Shown: positions 1-7,606, counted from the stretch's first letter. The stretch: DNA of 42,492 bases from an uncultured Crocinitomix sp. (GCA_937136425.1 CAKZON010000080.1:1-42492); one strand, 5' to 3'. The notes: a model not told the origin generated them from the sequence alone. Translations and numbers: made by a program.

Positions 1-77
1 TTTTGTGGAGAATATCGGATTTGAACACAACAAATAACATTTCTTTACGCGCTGTAAATCAGTATGTTAATTAATCG
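1..77. repeat. 77-bp terminal direct repeat, left copy (pairs with 42416-42492)
   Basis: Bases 1-77 are identical to the last 77 bases of the window. An exact 77-bp overlap is typical of a circular molecule written out linearly by a k=77 de Bruijn assembler, so the true molecule is probably a 42,415-bp circle. The repeat includes the tRNA-3'-end-like att core (6-26) and runs into the repressor stop codon. A genuine terminal repeat or an attL/attR pair is possible but less likely, because neither copy continues into a full tRNA. Confidence 0.9.
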
Positions 78-478
78 TTTTCATCCGAATTTGCGGCTTT
101 TGGTGCCGTTATAGTTCCGTTATTTTGATTTATGTTTTGTAGTAGAGCTGAGTATTTCTCAAGTAAATTGGTGTATTTTTCTTGTAAGTCGGTGTATTTA
201 GTTTCTAAACTCAATTCTTTTTTGAATCTCATTTTAAGTTCATTTCTAAGTTTTGCACCAATTTCATTCTCAGCTTCAGGAAAGTCTGTTAAAAAATCAT
301 GCTTTAATACTCTGCAAATTTTCGCCATCCGGTCAAATGACAAGTTTTCATCATTGGTCCAGCGAAAAAGAGTTGTTCTATTTATTTCAGCAGCTTCAAG
401 TATTTCGTAAACCTTAAGGTCACTGTCATCAATTAAACGCTTTAAATATGCGCCACGGTGGGTTTTTGTTTCGTTCAT
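71..478 (-). CDS. CI-like HTH repressor with C-terminal coiled coil
   Basis: A 135-residue protein. Residues about 8-60 form an XRE/CI-type helix-turn-helix (VYEILEAAEINRTTLFRW). Residues about 85-115 carry heptad-like repeats (KYTDLQEKYTNLLEKYSALL) suggesting a coiled-coil oligomerisation segment instead of the RecA-sensitive peptidase domain of lambda CI. It is transcribed divergently from the early operon and lies between it and the integrase, the usual place of a lysogeny repressor. A perfect -7 element (TAATTTTG, 490-483 on the minus strand) ends four bases before its ATG, so its mRNA is predicted to be leaderless. With no visible autoprotease domain, induction may depend on the antirepressor-type proteins encoded downstream. 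Confidence 0.8.
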   Translation of the reverse strand: MNETKTHRGAYLKRLIDDSDLKVYEILEAAEINRTTLFRWTNDENLSFDRMAKICRVLKHDFLTDFPEAENEIGAKLRNELKMRFKKELSLETKYTDLQEKYTNLLEKYSALLQNINQNNGTITAPKAANSDEND

Positions 479-482
479 ACGA

Positions 483-490
483 CAAAATTA
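483..490 (-). promoter_or_regulatory. -7 promoter element of the repressor gene, leaderless
   Basis: On the minus strand these bases read TAATTTTG, an exact match to the Bacteroidota -7 consensus TAnnTTTG. Four bases (TCGT) separate it from the ATG at 478, so transcription should start at or next to the initiation codon. The same four-base spacing occurs at three late promoters in this window. Confidence 0.6.
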
Positions 491-501
491 AATGTGGGAG
501 C

Positions 502-571
502 GTTCTTTTAATGTTGCATTTATGTTCTTTTTAATACAATTATTATTCCTTTTTATTCCTTTTTGTTCTTT
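502..571. promoter_or_regulatory. Phased operator array in the repressor/early intergenic region
   Basis: Five TTC(C/T)TTTT units lie in the same orientation, with the first C at 505, 527, 548, 558 and 568. The spacings are 22, 21, 10 and 10 bp, close to whole helical turns, as expected for a protein binding cooperatively on one face of DNA. Very similar tracts occur at 26581-26620 and 20965-20983, with an inverted pair at 790-824. A possible early promoter -7 element (TATTATTG, 590-597) follows, giving a short leader to the ATG at 621. The repressor at 71-478 is the obvious ligand, but that is inferred. Confidence 0.55.
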
Positions 572-620
572 TGTTGTTTTTTTTATTGCTATTATTGCAT
601 AGTAAATAACAATCAGACAA

Positions 621-1037
621 ATGAAAAATGATCAATGGAAACAAGAAATGATTAAGGATTTACCAACTAGATTCGCGCTAATTATCGCCTACAGGTTCAG
701 TAAACACGACATTTCTATTAGTCCACTCACAATTAACAGAGTGGCACAAATGAAAGAAAAAAACCCTGTAGTACTTGAAAAAGGGATAATTCCTTTTTAT
801 TCCGAATGGAACAAAAAAAAGGAATACATCAATCAGATTCCACCAAAATTTAATACAATTCTTTATCAAAAATTGAAGGCTAAAGGAATAAAATGTTCTA
901 CACGCCAAGTACGCTACATTCTGGCTGGAGAAAACAATGCTTTGGATTGGGAAGTAATAAAAGTTGCTTTTGAAATTATGGGGGAGTATGACGCTCAATT
1001 GGAAAAACTCAGCTCTCTTAACATAGCAACGTCATGA
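621..1037 (+). CDS. First early gene; putative Cro-like or other DNA-binding protein
   Basis: A 138-residue protein, first gene of the rightward early operon and opposite the repressor. Its C-terminal half (about residues 88-130, LKAKGIKCSTRQVRYILAGE) looks like a helix-turn-helix in which a recognition helix follows a CSTRQVRYI turn. I do not recognise the family. Its position suggests a Cro-like switch protein or early regulator. The gene contains an inverted pair of the repressor-type operator motif (790-824). Its stop overlaps the next start (ATGA), so translation is probably coupled. Confidence 0.6.
   Translation: MKNDQWKQEMIKDLPTRFALIIAYRFSKHDISISPLTINRVAQMKEKNPVVLEKGIIPFYSEWNKKKEYINQIPPKFNTILYQKLKAKGIKCSTRQVRYILAGENNALDWEVIKVAFEIMGEYDAQLEKLSSLNIATS
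790..824. promoter_or_regulatory. Operator-like inverted repeat inside the first early gene
   Basis: Two TTCC boxes (790-793 and 800-803, 10 bp apart, joined by TTTTTA) are followed by two inverted GGAA boxes (808-811 and 821-824, joined by an A-tract). The boxes match those of the intergenic operator at 502-571 but face each other. An internal operator used for repression or DNA looping is plausible. It could also be a chance result of lysine and phenylalanine codons in AT-rich DNA. Confidence 0.3.
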
Positions 1038-1291
1038 CCAGGCGAGAATTCATTAAAGGTATTATCAAAACACGTAAATACCTGATGAAATCCAAGACAG
1101 GTTTTAAGAATTTCGCCAAATGTACCAAAATCATTAAAGATCTTGAATTACAAATTTCTGCTTATGGGCATAAATGGGACAGTGAAGGCTGGCGCAAATT
1201 TTTAAACCGAAAAAAAGAGGAGATAACCTATCTCATTCCTGGCAACAAAGCCATGCAACACAAAATCGAACAACTAAACGCTCTATTATGA
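1034..1291 (+). CDS. Hypothetical early protein, basic, 85 aa
   Basis: A lysine/arginine-rich 85-residue protein (MTRREFIKGIIKTRKYLMKS) with no motif I recognise. Its ATG overlaps the stop of the upstream gene, and its own stop overlaps the next start in the same ATGA manner, so it belongs to a tightly coupled early operon. The high positive charge would suit nucleic-acid binding, but this is only a suggestion. Confidence 0.6.
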   Translation: MTRREFIKGIIKTRKYLMKSKTGFKNFAKCTKIIKDLELQISAYGHKWDSEGWRKFLNRKKEEITYLIPGNKAMQHKIEQLNALL

Positions 1292-1683
1292 AAGTGTATT
1301 TAAGCGGAATTATTAATGGTGTTATTACAGCTGACATCAAACAAAATATTGAATTTCTCATACAACTCAATCACAAAATTGTCAACTCTGGCACCTTCAA
1401 AACAAATGGGGATTGTAAGGTTGAGAAAGACAGTAATATCAAAAAACGAATTTCTAAAATGTTGACTGCAGATAAAGTAATAAGCCTTAGTGATTGGCAT
1501 ATGTCTGATATAGCTTGTAAAGAAATTGAGGTGGCTAGAACAATCGGAATGGAAGTGCTTCATTTCACTCAAATTGCCACACTTCCACAAGCGGCAAAAA
1601 AAATAGCCAATAGTCATTATTCATCAAACAATAACCATATCTATATAAATGATCAGACAAACCACCATAGACAAAGTAAATGA
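1288..1683 (+). CDS. DUF4406-like protein (nucleoside deoxyribosyltransferase-like fold)
   Basis: A 131-residue protein beginning MKVYLSGIING, with SLSDWHMSDIACKEIEVARTIGMEVLHF at about residues 66-95. The pattern of a Y-x-S-G-I start, a central D(K/W)x-x-S box and a conserved E in an E-x-x-x-A helix matches DUF4406, a small phage family with a Rossmann-like fold related to nucleoside 2-deoxyribosyltransferases. Nucleotide metabolism or base modification would be a sensible role beside the primase. It overlaps the primase gene by 35 bp. Confidence 0.65.
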   Translation: MKVYLSGIINGVITADIKQNIEFLIQLNHKIVNSGTFKTNGDCKVEKDSNIKKRISKMLTADKVISLSDWHMSDIACKEIEVARTIGMEVLHFTQIATLPQAAKKIANSHYSSNNNHIYINDQTNHHRQSK

Positions 1684-4600
1684 TATTCCTGTTGAAGCTG
1701 TCATTGAAAAATATATCACTTTAACGAAAAAAGGCGCAACTCTTGAGGCAAAAAGTCCATTTACTGATGAAAAAACCCCCTCATTTAAAGTATCTCCAGC
1801 AAAAGGTGTTTGGAAATGTTTTTCAACACACAAAGGAGGTAACTCAGGAATAAAATTTGTACGTGAATTTTTAGGGATTGATCATTTTCCAGATGTAATT
1901 ACAGAAATAGCCGGGCAATTCAATATTGAAATTGAATATGATGATAGCGACAAGGCAAAGGAGAATCAAAAAATTGCTGCAGAAAAAAGCGATATAGTTG
2001 ACATTAACAATTTAGCCTGGGAATTCTTTTTTGAAGAAGAGTCAAACAAAGAAAGCTTATTAAAGGTTGAAAAACGCTTGACTAAAACGCAAATTGATCA
2101 TTTTGGCGTTGGCTTTGCCAATAAACAATTCAAATCATTACTTCAGTTTCTTGTTGGTAAAGGCGTTTCTGAACAAGCTATTGTTAATGCAGGGTTGGCA
2201 AGCAAAAAAGATAAAGGCACATTTGATTTTTTCAATAATAGAATCATTTTTCCAATTCATAACCATCAAAAAAAGATTATTGGCTTTGGTGGGCGTGGAA
2301 TGGATGGTGACAAAATAAAATATATAAACACCAAAGAAACTAAGCTTTACAATAAGTCTGAGGCGCTATATGGCATACACTTAGCTAAAGAAGAAATTAG
2401 GCTGGTAAAAAAAGCCAATTTAGTTGAGGGTTATTATGATGTGGCAGCAATGCATTTTAACCAAATGCCAAACACGGTTTCACCTTGTGGCACTGCGCTT
2501 ACTGAAGATCAAGCCAAATTATTAAAACGGTGGTGTGACGCTGTTCGTTTAATATTTGATGCAGATGCTCCAGGCATAAAAGCAGCGCGTAAAGCGGTTG
2601 AATTATTATTGCCGTTAGATTTTAAAGTAGAGGTTTGCTTTTTACCTGAAGGTGAAGATCCGGATTCAATTTTCAGAAATAAAGAAATCCAAAAACAGAT
2701 TGAAGAAATTGGAGGGATTCAGGAATATTTTGATTCGCTTACACAAGACGGTGTTGAATGGTTAACTGCTTTAAATTTCGAAGACACTTCATCCAGCATA
2801 ATAAAACAGTCAAAGGCGCAAGCGTTAACAGAAAAATTAATTTCAAGCATACCTGATGCCCGGCTAAGAACATTATATATTAAAAGTATATGCACCAAAT
2901 ATGGTGTTTCTAAAACAGAGATTGAAAAAGGTGTAAAAACTGAAATTTTAACTAGAACAAAGGCACTTGAAGAAAATGATGGGCCTAAATTAAAACTGCC
3001 AAAAGGTGCCAACAAGGAGGATTATGACAACTACAACTTTGTAGAAGTTATAAAAGAAAAATCAAATTTAACTGGTTATCACTTTCCAAAAACCAACAGC
3101 CAAATGGTCTATTTTGAGCAGGTTTCCAATTTTGTTATCACTCCTCTTTTTCACATCTATTCAAAATCAGATAACAAACGCCTGATTAAAATTAAAAACA
3201 AAGGCAAGGCAGGCAGAATCATTGATATAAGTTCAAAAGCATTTGTCAGTTTCCAAAACTTTCAGGAGGCAGTTATTGATGAGGGTAACTACCTGTTTTA
3301 CGGGTCACCAATTCAGTTTAAAAAAGTGGTGATGAAAATCATGGAGAAATTTCCTACATGTGAGGAGATTAAAACTTTTGGGTGGCAAAAACAGGGCTTT
3401 TATGCTTTTGCAGATGGCATTGCTACCAACACTTTTAAAAAAGTAGATGTAAACGGAATAATTGAATTTGATAAACACAAGTATTTTTTGCCTGCTTTTA
3501 GTGATGCCTATAAAAATGTACGTGAAGATGATGACCTCTATGAAAACCAACGGCATTTTATTTATAAAAAGGCGCCCGTTTCTTTTGAAAGGTGGGCTAA
3601 GCAATTTGACCTGGTGCATGGTTACAATGGCAAAATGGGCATTTCATTTTTTATTGCTACAATTTTTAAAGATGTAGTTTATAACCTACACAAAGTTTTT
3701 CCTTTACTATTTGGATTTGGCACTGTTGGTACTGGTAAAAGTTATTTTGCGCGGTCCATTCACAGCATATTTCATGGCAACCAACAAGGGTTTAACCTAA
3801 ACTCCGGTACAGATGTAGCCTTTAATGCAAAAATGGCGCAATTCAGAAACGCCACTGCTTGGTATGACGAATACACCAACGAAATAGACTTAAAACGTTT
3901 CCAAGCTATGAAAGGCTCTTTTGATGGTTTTGGAAGAGAAAAAGGTACCAAGGGCAATGACAACCGCACAATTTCAGTAAAAATTAACTCAAGCGTTATT
4001 ACTACCGGGCAATACTACCCAACACGTGATGACAATTCACTTTACACCCGTTCTATTGTTTGCACGTTTGACAGAAAATCAGAAAACTTAACTAGTGATG
4101 AAATAAAACTAGGTGCAACATTAAAAGCCTGGGAAAACGAAGGGCTTTCATCTTTAATTGTTGACGTTTTAAAATACCGGGATTATTTTGAATCCAATTT
4201 TATTGATGCTGCTGAAAAAGTTACAACAGACATAAATAAAGAGCTAAAAGGTGTCGAGTTTGATGGGCGTGTTAGGCAAAATTTTGTGCTGATTATTACA
4301 TGTGTAAAGATTTTGGAGGATAAAATTACGTTTCCTTTCACCTATACAGAGCTAGAAAGCCAGGCAATAAAAATGATCATTAAACAATCTGCTCAAATTT
4401 CTGATTCTGACGCACTACGATCTTTCTGGAAAATCATGGAGTTCTTGCTAATGGAGTATAAAATTAGAATAGGTGAGGATTTTAAAATACAACAAGTTAA
4501 TTCTATCAATTTAAAGGTTGACCGCAGTACAGAAATTAAAAATTTCAAACAACCAAAAAAACTATTGTTTGTGCGTTTTTCAAGAATACACCCACTATAC

Positions 4601-4870
4601 ATGGAGGCGCATAGAAAACAACATGGCGAAAACGGGGTGGCAGAAACATCAATTAAATCATACATGAGCAGCAATAAGGCATTTGTTGGTTTATGCCCAG
4701 CTACCCAGTTTGAGGGCGCAAAAACAAGTGCTTATGTTTTTGACTATGAAATGCTGGGTATTAACCTAGAAATACACCCAGCGAGCAAACACAAATCAAA
4801 ACCTAAAGAAACTGGTCCATTTGCAAAAGAGCCTATATCTGAAAAAAAGGATGAGAAGTTGCCATTTTAA
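1649..4870 (+). CDS. Primase-helicase fusion with degenerate CHC2 zinc finger
   Basis: A 1073-residue replication protein. Residues about 10-75 resemble the DnaG CHC2 zinc finger (SPFTDEKTPSF...WKCFSTHKGG), but three of four ligands are lost: S36, T39 and T60 stand where C, H and C are expected, and only C57 remains. A Toprim domain follows (E260-G in VEGYYD, D304-A-D306 in IFDADAPG). The C-terminal part is a P-loop ATPase with Walker A GTVGTGKS (about 691-698) and Walker B WYDEY (D740-E741), as expected for a phage replicative helicase. It probably primes and unwinds phage DNA. The start overlaps DUF4406; the ATG is at the only sensible position before the zinc-finger-like region. Confidence 0.9.
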   Translation: MIRQTTIDKVNDIPVEAVIEKYITLTKKGATLEAKSPFTDEKTPSFKVSPAKGVWKCFSTHKGGNSGIKFVREFLGIDHFPDVITEIAGQFNIEIEYDDSDKAKENQKIAAEKSDIVDINNLAWEFFFEEESNKESLLKVEKRLTKTQIDHFGVGFANKQFKSLLQFLVGKGVSEQAIVNAGLASKKDKGTFDFFNNRIIFPIHNHQKKIIGFGGRGMDGDKIKYINTKETKLYNKSEALYGIHLAKEEIRLVKKANLVEGYYDVAAMHFNQMPNTVSPCGTALTEDQAKLLKRWCDAVRLIFDADAPGIKAARKAVELLLPLDFKVEVCFLPEGEDPDSIFRNKEIQKQIEEIGGIQEYFDSLTQDGVEWLTALNFEDTSSSIIKQSKAQALTEKLISSIPDARLRTLYIKSICTKYGVSKTEIEKGVKTEILTRTKALEENDGPKLKLPKGANKEDYDNYNFVEVIKEKSNLTGYHFPKTNSQMVYFEQVSNFVITPLFHIYSKSDNKRLIKIKNKGKAGRIIDISSKAFVSFQNFQEAVIDEGNYLFYGSPIQFKKVVMKIMEKFPTCEEIKTFGWQKQGFYAFADGIATNTFKKVDVNGIIEFDKHKYFLPAFSDAYKNVREDDDLYENQRHFIYKKAPVSFERWAKQFDLVHGYNGKMGISFFIATIFKDVVYNLHKVFPLLFGFGTVGTGKSYFARSIHSIFHGNQQGFNLNSGTDVAFNAKMAQFRNATAWYDEYTNEIDLKRFQAMKGSFDGFGREKGTKGNDNRTISVKINSSVITTGQYYPTRDDNSLYTRSIVCTFDRKSENLTSDEIKLGATLKAWENEGLSSLIVDVLKYRDYFESNFIDAAEKVTTDINKELKGVEFDGRVRQNFVLIITCVKILEDKITFPFTYTELESQAIKMIIKQSAQISDSDALRSFWKIMEFLLMEYKIRIGEDFKIQQVNSINLKVDRSTEIKNFKQPKKLLFVRFSRIHPLYMEAHRKQHGENGVAETSIKSYMSSNKAFVGLCPATQFEGAKTSAYVFDYEMLGINLEIHPASKHKSKPKETGPFAKEPISEKKDEKLPF

Positions 4871-4873
4871 ACC

Positions 4874-5107
4874 ATGGAAAAGCTAAACATATACCTGGTG
4901 CATGTCACTATTGAATTTACACGAAATAGAAAAACAACAACACGTGTATTTGATTCAAGAATAACCACCAAAGGCAATGACTTTGCCACCAGACTTAAAT
5001 TTTTAAAGTTTCACCGCTTTTGCAAAGAGTTTAAACCAGGTATTGATAGAGTAACAAAAATTGAAACCGTCAAGAAAGTTGGCGAAACTAGTGTAGTAAA
5101 TAATTAA
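4874..5107 (+). CDS. Hypothetical early protein, 77 aa
   Basis: A short basic protein (MEKLNIYLVHVTIEFTRNRK) starting three bases after the primase stop, so probably in the same transcript. Alternating hydrophobic residues suggest beta strands at the N-terminus. No family is recognised. Confidence 0.55.
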   Translation: MEKLNIYLVHVTIEFTRNRKTTTRVFDSRITTKGNDFATRLKFLKFHRFCKEFKPGIDRVTKIETVKKVGETSVVNN

Positions 5108-5125
5108 TCATCAAATAATAAACAA

Positions 5126-5662
5126 ATGAACGAACATCAAACATTTCTGCAATTCAACGGGCAAAATATAATTTTCCTGTCAGTTGAAGGGGAACACTGG
5201 ATTGCATTAAAACCAATTTTGGACGCACTCAATCTAGCGGCGGTCAGGTACCTAAAAAAAGTAAAAAGAGATGCCTTTTTGGGGGGCTGCTTGGACACTA
5301 TGTCCATGCAGGTAGGTGAAAAAGGCAAAAAACAAGGTAGAAAAATGACCTGCTTGCCAGAAAAATACATTTACGGATGGATTTTAACACTCAATGGCAA
5401 CGATCCAGAATTATTAAAATACAAACAAACCTGTTATGACTTAATCTACAACCATTTCCATGGCACAATCACTAAAAGAAAAACCTTGCTTGATAACAGA
5501 AGAAAGGAGAAAAAGATTGTAGAAGAAATTGAGAACGAAATTCACAGTCATCCACGTTATCAAGAGTTAATTGATCGAAAAAAGACAATTAAGAAGCAAA
5601 ACAAGCAGCTTAAAAATATTGATAATGAAATGATTCAAATTTCTCTTCCATTTAAGCAATAA
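5126..5662 (+). CDS. P22_AR_N antirepressor-like protein with coiled-coil tail
   Basis: A 178-residue protein. Residues 5-115 match the P22_AR_N domain of phage antirepressors: FLQFNGQNIIFLSVEGEHWIALKPI, then a KKVKRD segment and CLPEKYIYGWILTLNG. Residues 120-165 are a charged coiled coil. In P22, Ant binds and inactivates repressors of related phages. Here it could relieve the HTH repressor at 71-478, which shows no autoprotease domain. A second P22_AR_N protein (10706-11065) shares the FLQFNG...YWIAIKPI and YVYGW blocks and lacks the coiled coil. Confidence 0.75.
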   Translation: MNEHQTFLQFNGQNIIFLSVEGEHWIALKPILDALNLAAVRYLKKVKRDAFLGGCLDTMSMQVGEKGKKQGRKMTCLPEKYIYGWILTLNGNDPELLKYKQTCYDLIYNHFHGTITKRKTLLDNRRKEKKIVEEIENEIHSHPRYQELIDRKKTIKKQNKQLKNIDNEMIQISLPFKQ

Positions 5663-5686
5663 CTAAATCATTAAAAAAAATATTTG

Positions 5687-5846
5687 TATGTTTGTATCGC
5701 TTGAAAGTTTTAGTGAAAATCTAAAACAACATTTTTTTAACGATAAGGAGTTACCCATGGGTAGCATCTCCGAAAGGTTTGCCAGTCAGTTCCTAGAACT
5801 TTCAAGCAACCCTAAAGGTAACTCCGCATACAAATACTTTTCGACA
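5687..5846 (+). ncRNA. Pseudoknot RNA leader, copy 1, with its promoter
   Basis: A -7 element TATGTTTG (5687-5694) is followed five bases later by stem P1: 5700-5713 pairs with 5793-5806 (14 bp, one G-U). P2 pairs 5747-5755 with 5817-5825 (9 bp, perfect). The order P1-5', P2-5', P1-3', P2-3' makes an H-type pseudoknot. Conserved unpaired parts are CGATAA before P2, CCGAAAGG at 5770-5777, CCTAAA before P2-3', and GCATACAAAT plus TTTTCGA before the ATG. A competing local hairpin pairs 5707-5713 with 5721-5727. The same design, with compensatory changes, occurs at 9583-9750 and 35169-35325. Likely a cis-acting regulator of the downstream small gene. Confidence 0.75.
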
Positions 5847-6113
5847 ATGCTTGAAGAAAAACAATTTGTAGCACAGGACATGGTATGTCCTGGTGTTACC
5901 TTGGCTTCAAATCTGGAGCAACTCTCAAATCAATTAGGACTTTCTAATGTCCACTCATTCAAACTTTATTTTAAAAAGAATAAAGTATCAGCCAGCTGCA
6001 AATGCAATGGCTATTCCTATGGGGCTACTAGCCCAACAATCTCACAAACAATTACTGCCTTAATTAATCAAGTTAAAAAAGGCAAACCAATCACAAATCA
6101 ATCAAAATTATGA
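5847..6113 (+). CDS. Small protein downstream of pseudoknot leader, paralogue 1 (88 aa)
   Basis: An 88-residue protein whose start is set by comparison with its two paralogues (9751-10017 and 35326-35577): all begin 19-22 bases after P2 of the RNA leader. An in-frame ATG at 5688 would add 53 residues translated through the structured RNA and overlaps the promoter, so it is rejected. The conserved core is LEQ-x5-LG-x8-(L/I)-x-FKxNKV(S/T)ASC, followed by G-rich and T-Q-T-x2-A/LI-x2-V segments. It is probably a small alpha/beta protein and could bind its own leader. I do not recognise the family. Confidence 0.75.
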   Translation: MLEEKQFVAQDMVCPGVTLASNLEQLSNQLGLSNVHSFKLYFKKNKVSASCKCNGYSYGATSPTISQTITALINQVKKGKPITNQSKL

Positions 6114-6595
6114 CACTATCATTCTCAACCCAAATCAACGGAAAAAACACCTATTTCCCTGAAAAAATCTTGCATTCGTTAGAGATTCAAGATTCCGCAG
6201 ATAAATATCAAATGGCCGTTATTGAGCGTGCAGATCTAAACCTATCGGTTTATTGGAACTGCTATGCCAAAAAACACACCATACGGGAAGATAAAGCCAA
6301 CCGCTGGCAACCAGGTGTAAAAATTCATTTTGTTATTTATAACAGATCTCCAAAGCGCTATCAGTTTGCACCAATAAAGCCAGTAACATTAGTGCAAGCC
6401 ATTGAAATAATTTATCCAGAGGTATTGGAAGAAGGTGAACACCCAATTGTAAAAGTTGACGGAATTAAACTAATGCCTAACCAAATTAGGCGCCTAGCCA
6501 TTAATGATGGTTTCCTTTCTGCTAATGAGTTTTTTGAGTATTTCAATACGCCATTCACCGGTAAAATCATTCACTGGACAAACGAAAAATATTAA
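6110..6595 (+). CDS. ASCH/PUA-like domain protein
   Basis: A 161-residue protein common in Bacteroidota phages. The segment KKHTIREDKANRWQPG (about residues 53-68), followed by IHFVIYNRSP and the C-terminal NDGFLSANEFFEYFN and GKIIHW blocks, resembles ASCH domains, which have a PUA-like fold and are linked to RNA binding. The gene overlaps the paralogue-1 gene by four bases (ATGA), so the two may be translationally coupled. Function in the phage is unknown. Confidence 0.55.
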   Translation: MTLSFSTQINGKNTYFPEKILHSLEIQDSADKYQMAVIERADLNLSVYWNCYAKKHTIREDKANRWQPGVKIHFVIYNRSPKRYQFAPIKPVTLVQAIEIIYPEVLEEGEHPIVKVDGIKLMPNQIRRLAINDGFLSANEFFEYFNTPFTGKIIHWTNEKY

Positions 6596-6610
6596 CCCAA
6601 AACAATCATC

Positions 6611-6784
6611 ATGAATTATACATCATCAAAAATTAAAGACTATCAAAACCTTTTAAAACAAGTAATAAAACACCAATGGGAAATTGGCAACTATAATATA
6701 AAGTTGCTGAAAACCTTTAGCCGCAACAGCAAAAACCCGCCTACAGATCAATGTTTTGAATCATTAGGCGCATTACTCGATTAA
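6611..6784 (+). CDS. Hypothetical small protein, 57 aa
   Basis: An ATG at 6611 opens a 57-residue frame (MNYTSSKIKDYQNLLKQV...) ending with TAA at 6782-6784, and it fills the gap between two clear genes with 15 and 12 bases to spare. It is hydrophilic with a predicted N-terminal helix. Codon use resembles its neighbours. No family recognised. Confidence 0.5.
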   Translation: MNYTSSKIKDYQNLLKQVIKHQWEIGNYNIKLLKTFSRNSKNPPTDQCFESLGALLD

Positions 6785-6796
6785 AACCAAATAGTT

Positions 6797-7606
6797 ATGG
6801 CAAAAATTCACTTTACAAAAGAGCAAATTCAAATTATGGAAGAAAATGCATTGAAAATCAGCTCTGCAGATATTGGAAAACTTATTGGTGTTTCTAAACC
6901 AGTGGTGCGTAGATATTTGCTGAAACATGGCTTAGCTCCAACACCTGAGCAAAGCATAGCAATGCGTGCTGCCAAATTAAAAGGCCAAACAACTTTCACC
7001 GCAGAGGATGATGCATTTATTACCGCCAATTATTTAACCATGCCAGTTAAAGCAATGGCAAAAAAAATTAACCGTAGCTATTGTGGTATAATGGGCAGGC
7101 TAAACAAGCTAAGCCTTGTTATTCCGCCTGAAACTGTTGAGGCAAACAAACTAAAAGGGCAATTTAAAGAAGGGCAAGTTTCATTTAATGCTGGGTTAAA
7201 ACAAACGGACTATATGAGTGCAGAGGCGATTGAAGCAAGCAAACCTTTTAGATTCAAAAAAGGGAACATTCCGCACAACACAAAATCAGATGGTGAAATT
7301 ACTATCAGAGCAGACAAGCGCGGCATTAAATATCAATTTATAAGAGTTAGTCAAGGAGTTTGGGAGCCACTACACCGCTATAATTGGATCAAAAAAAACG
7401 GCGAAATACCTGAAAGCAGCTGCATCATATTTAAAAACGGAAACACACTTAATGCCGAGCTGGACAACTTAGAGCTAATCAGTTTTCAGCAAAACATGGA
7501 AAGAAACACTATTCACCGATACCCAGAGGACATTAAGGAGCTAATAAGGCTAACACATAAACTAAATCGTAAAATCAAAAAAGTACAAGAAAATGGCACG
7601 AAATAA
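6797..7606 (+). CDS. HTH-plus-HNH-like protein with degenerate nuclease motif
   Basis: A 269-residue protein. Residues about 1-110 contain two helix-turn-helix-like segments (SSADIGKLIGVSKPVVRRYL and a second MPVKAMAKKINRSYCGIMGRL). Residues about 185-245 match the HNH_3-type fold common in Bacteroidota phages (WEPLHRYNW, GEIPESSCIIFKNGN, LDNLELIS). The first His is present in PLHRYNW, but the usual HHxDGN is IIFKNGN, so a catalytic His is missing and nuclease activity is doubtful. It may be a DNA-binding protein or a weak nickase. It overlaps the next gene by 14 bp. Confidence 0.7.
   Translation: MAKIHFTKEQIQIMEENALKISSADIGKLIGVSKPVVRRYLLKHGLAPTPEQSIAMRAAKLKGQTTFTAEDDAFITANYLTMPVKAMAKKINRSYCGIMGRLNKLSLVIPPETVEANKLKGQFKEGQVSFNAGLKQTDYMSAEAIEASKPFRFKKGNIPHNTKSDGEITIRADKRGIKYQFIRVSQGVWEPLHRYNWIKKNGEIPESSCIIFKNGNTLNAELDNLELISFQQNMERNTIHRYPEDIKELIRLTHKLNRKIKKVQENGTK

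Noticed and set aside
5745..5760. AAGGAG followed by ATG inside leader copy 1, looking like a Shine-Dalgarno start
   Set aside because: GGAG is the 5' strand of conserved helix P2, and copy 2 has no ATG there. Bacteroidota rarely use such sites.
5688..5846. N-terminal extension of the first small leader-linked protein
   Set aside because: The extension is translated through the promoter and pseudoknot, and does not align to the other two paralogues, which lack it.
5687..6113. Type III toxin-antitoxin system (pseudoknot RNA plus toxin)
   Set aside because: There are no tandem RNA repeats and no terminator between RNA and gene, and the protein is much shorter than ToxN-type nucleases.
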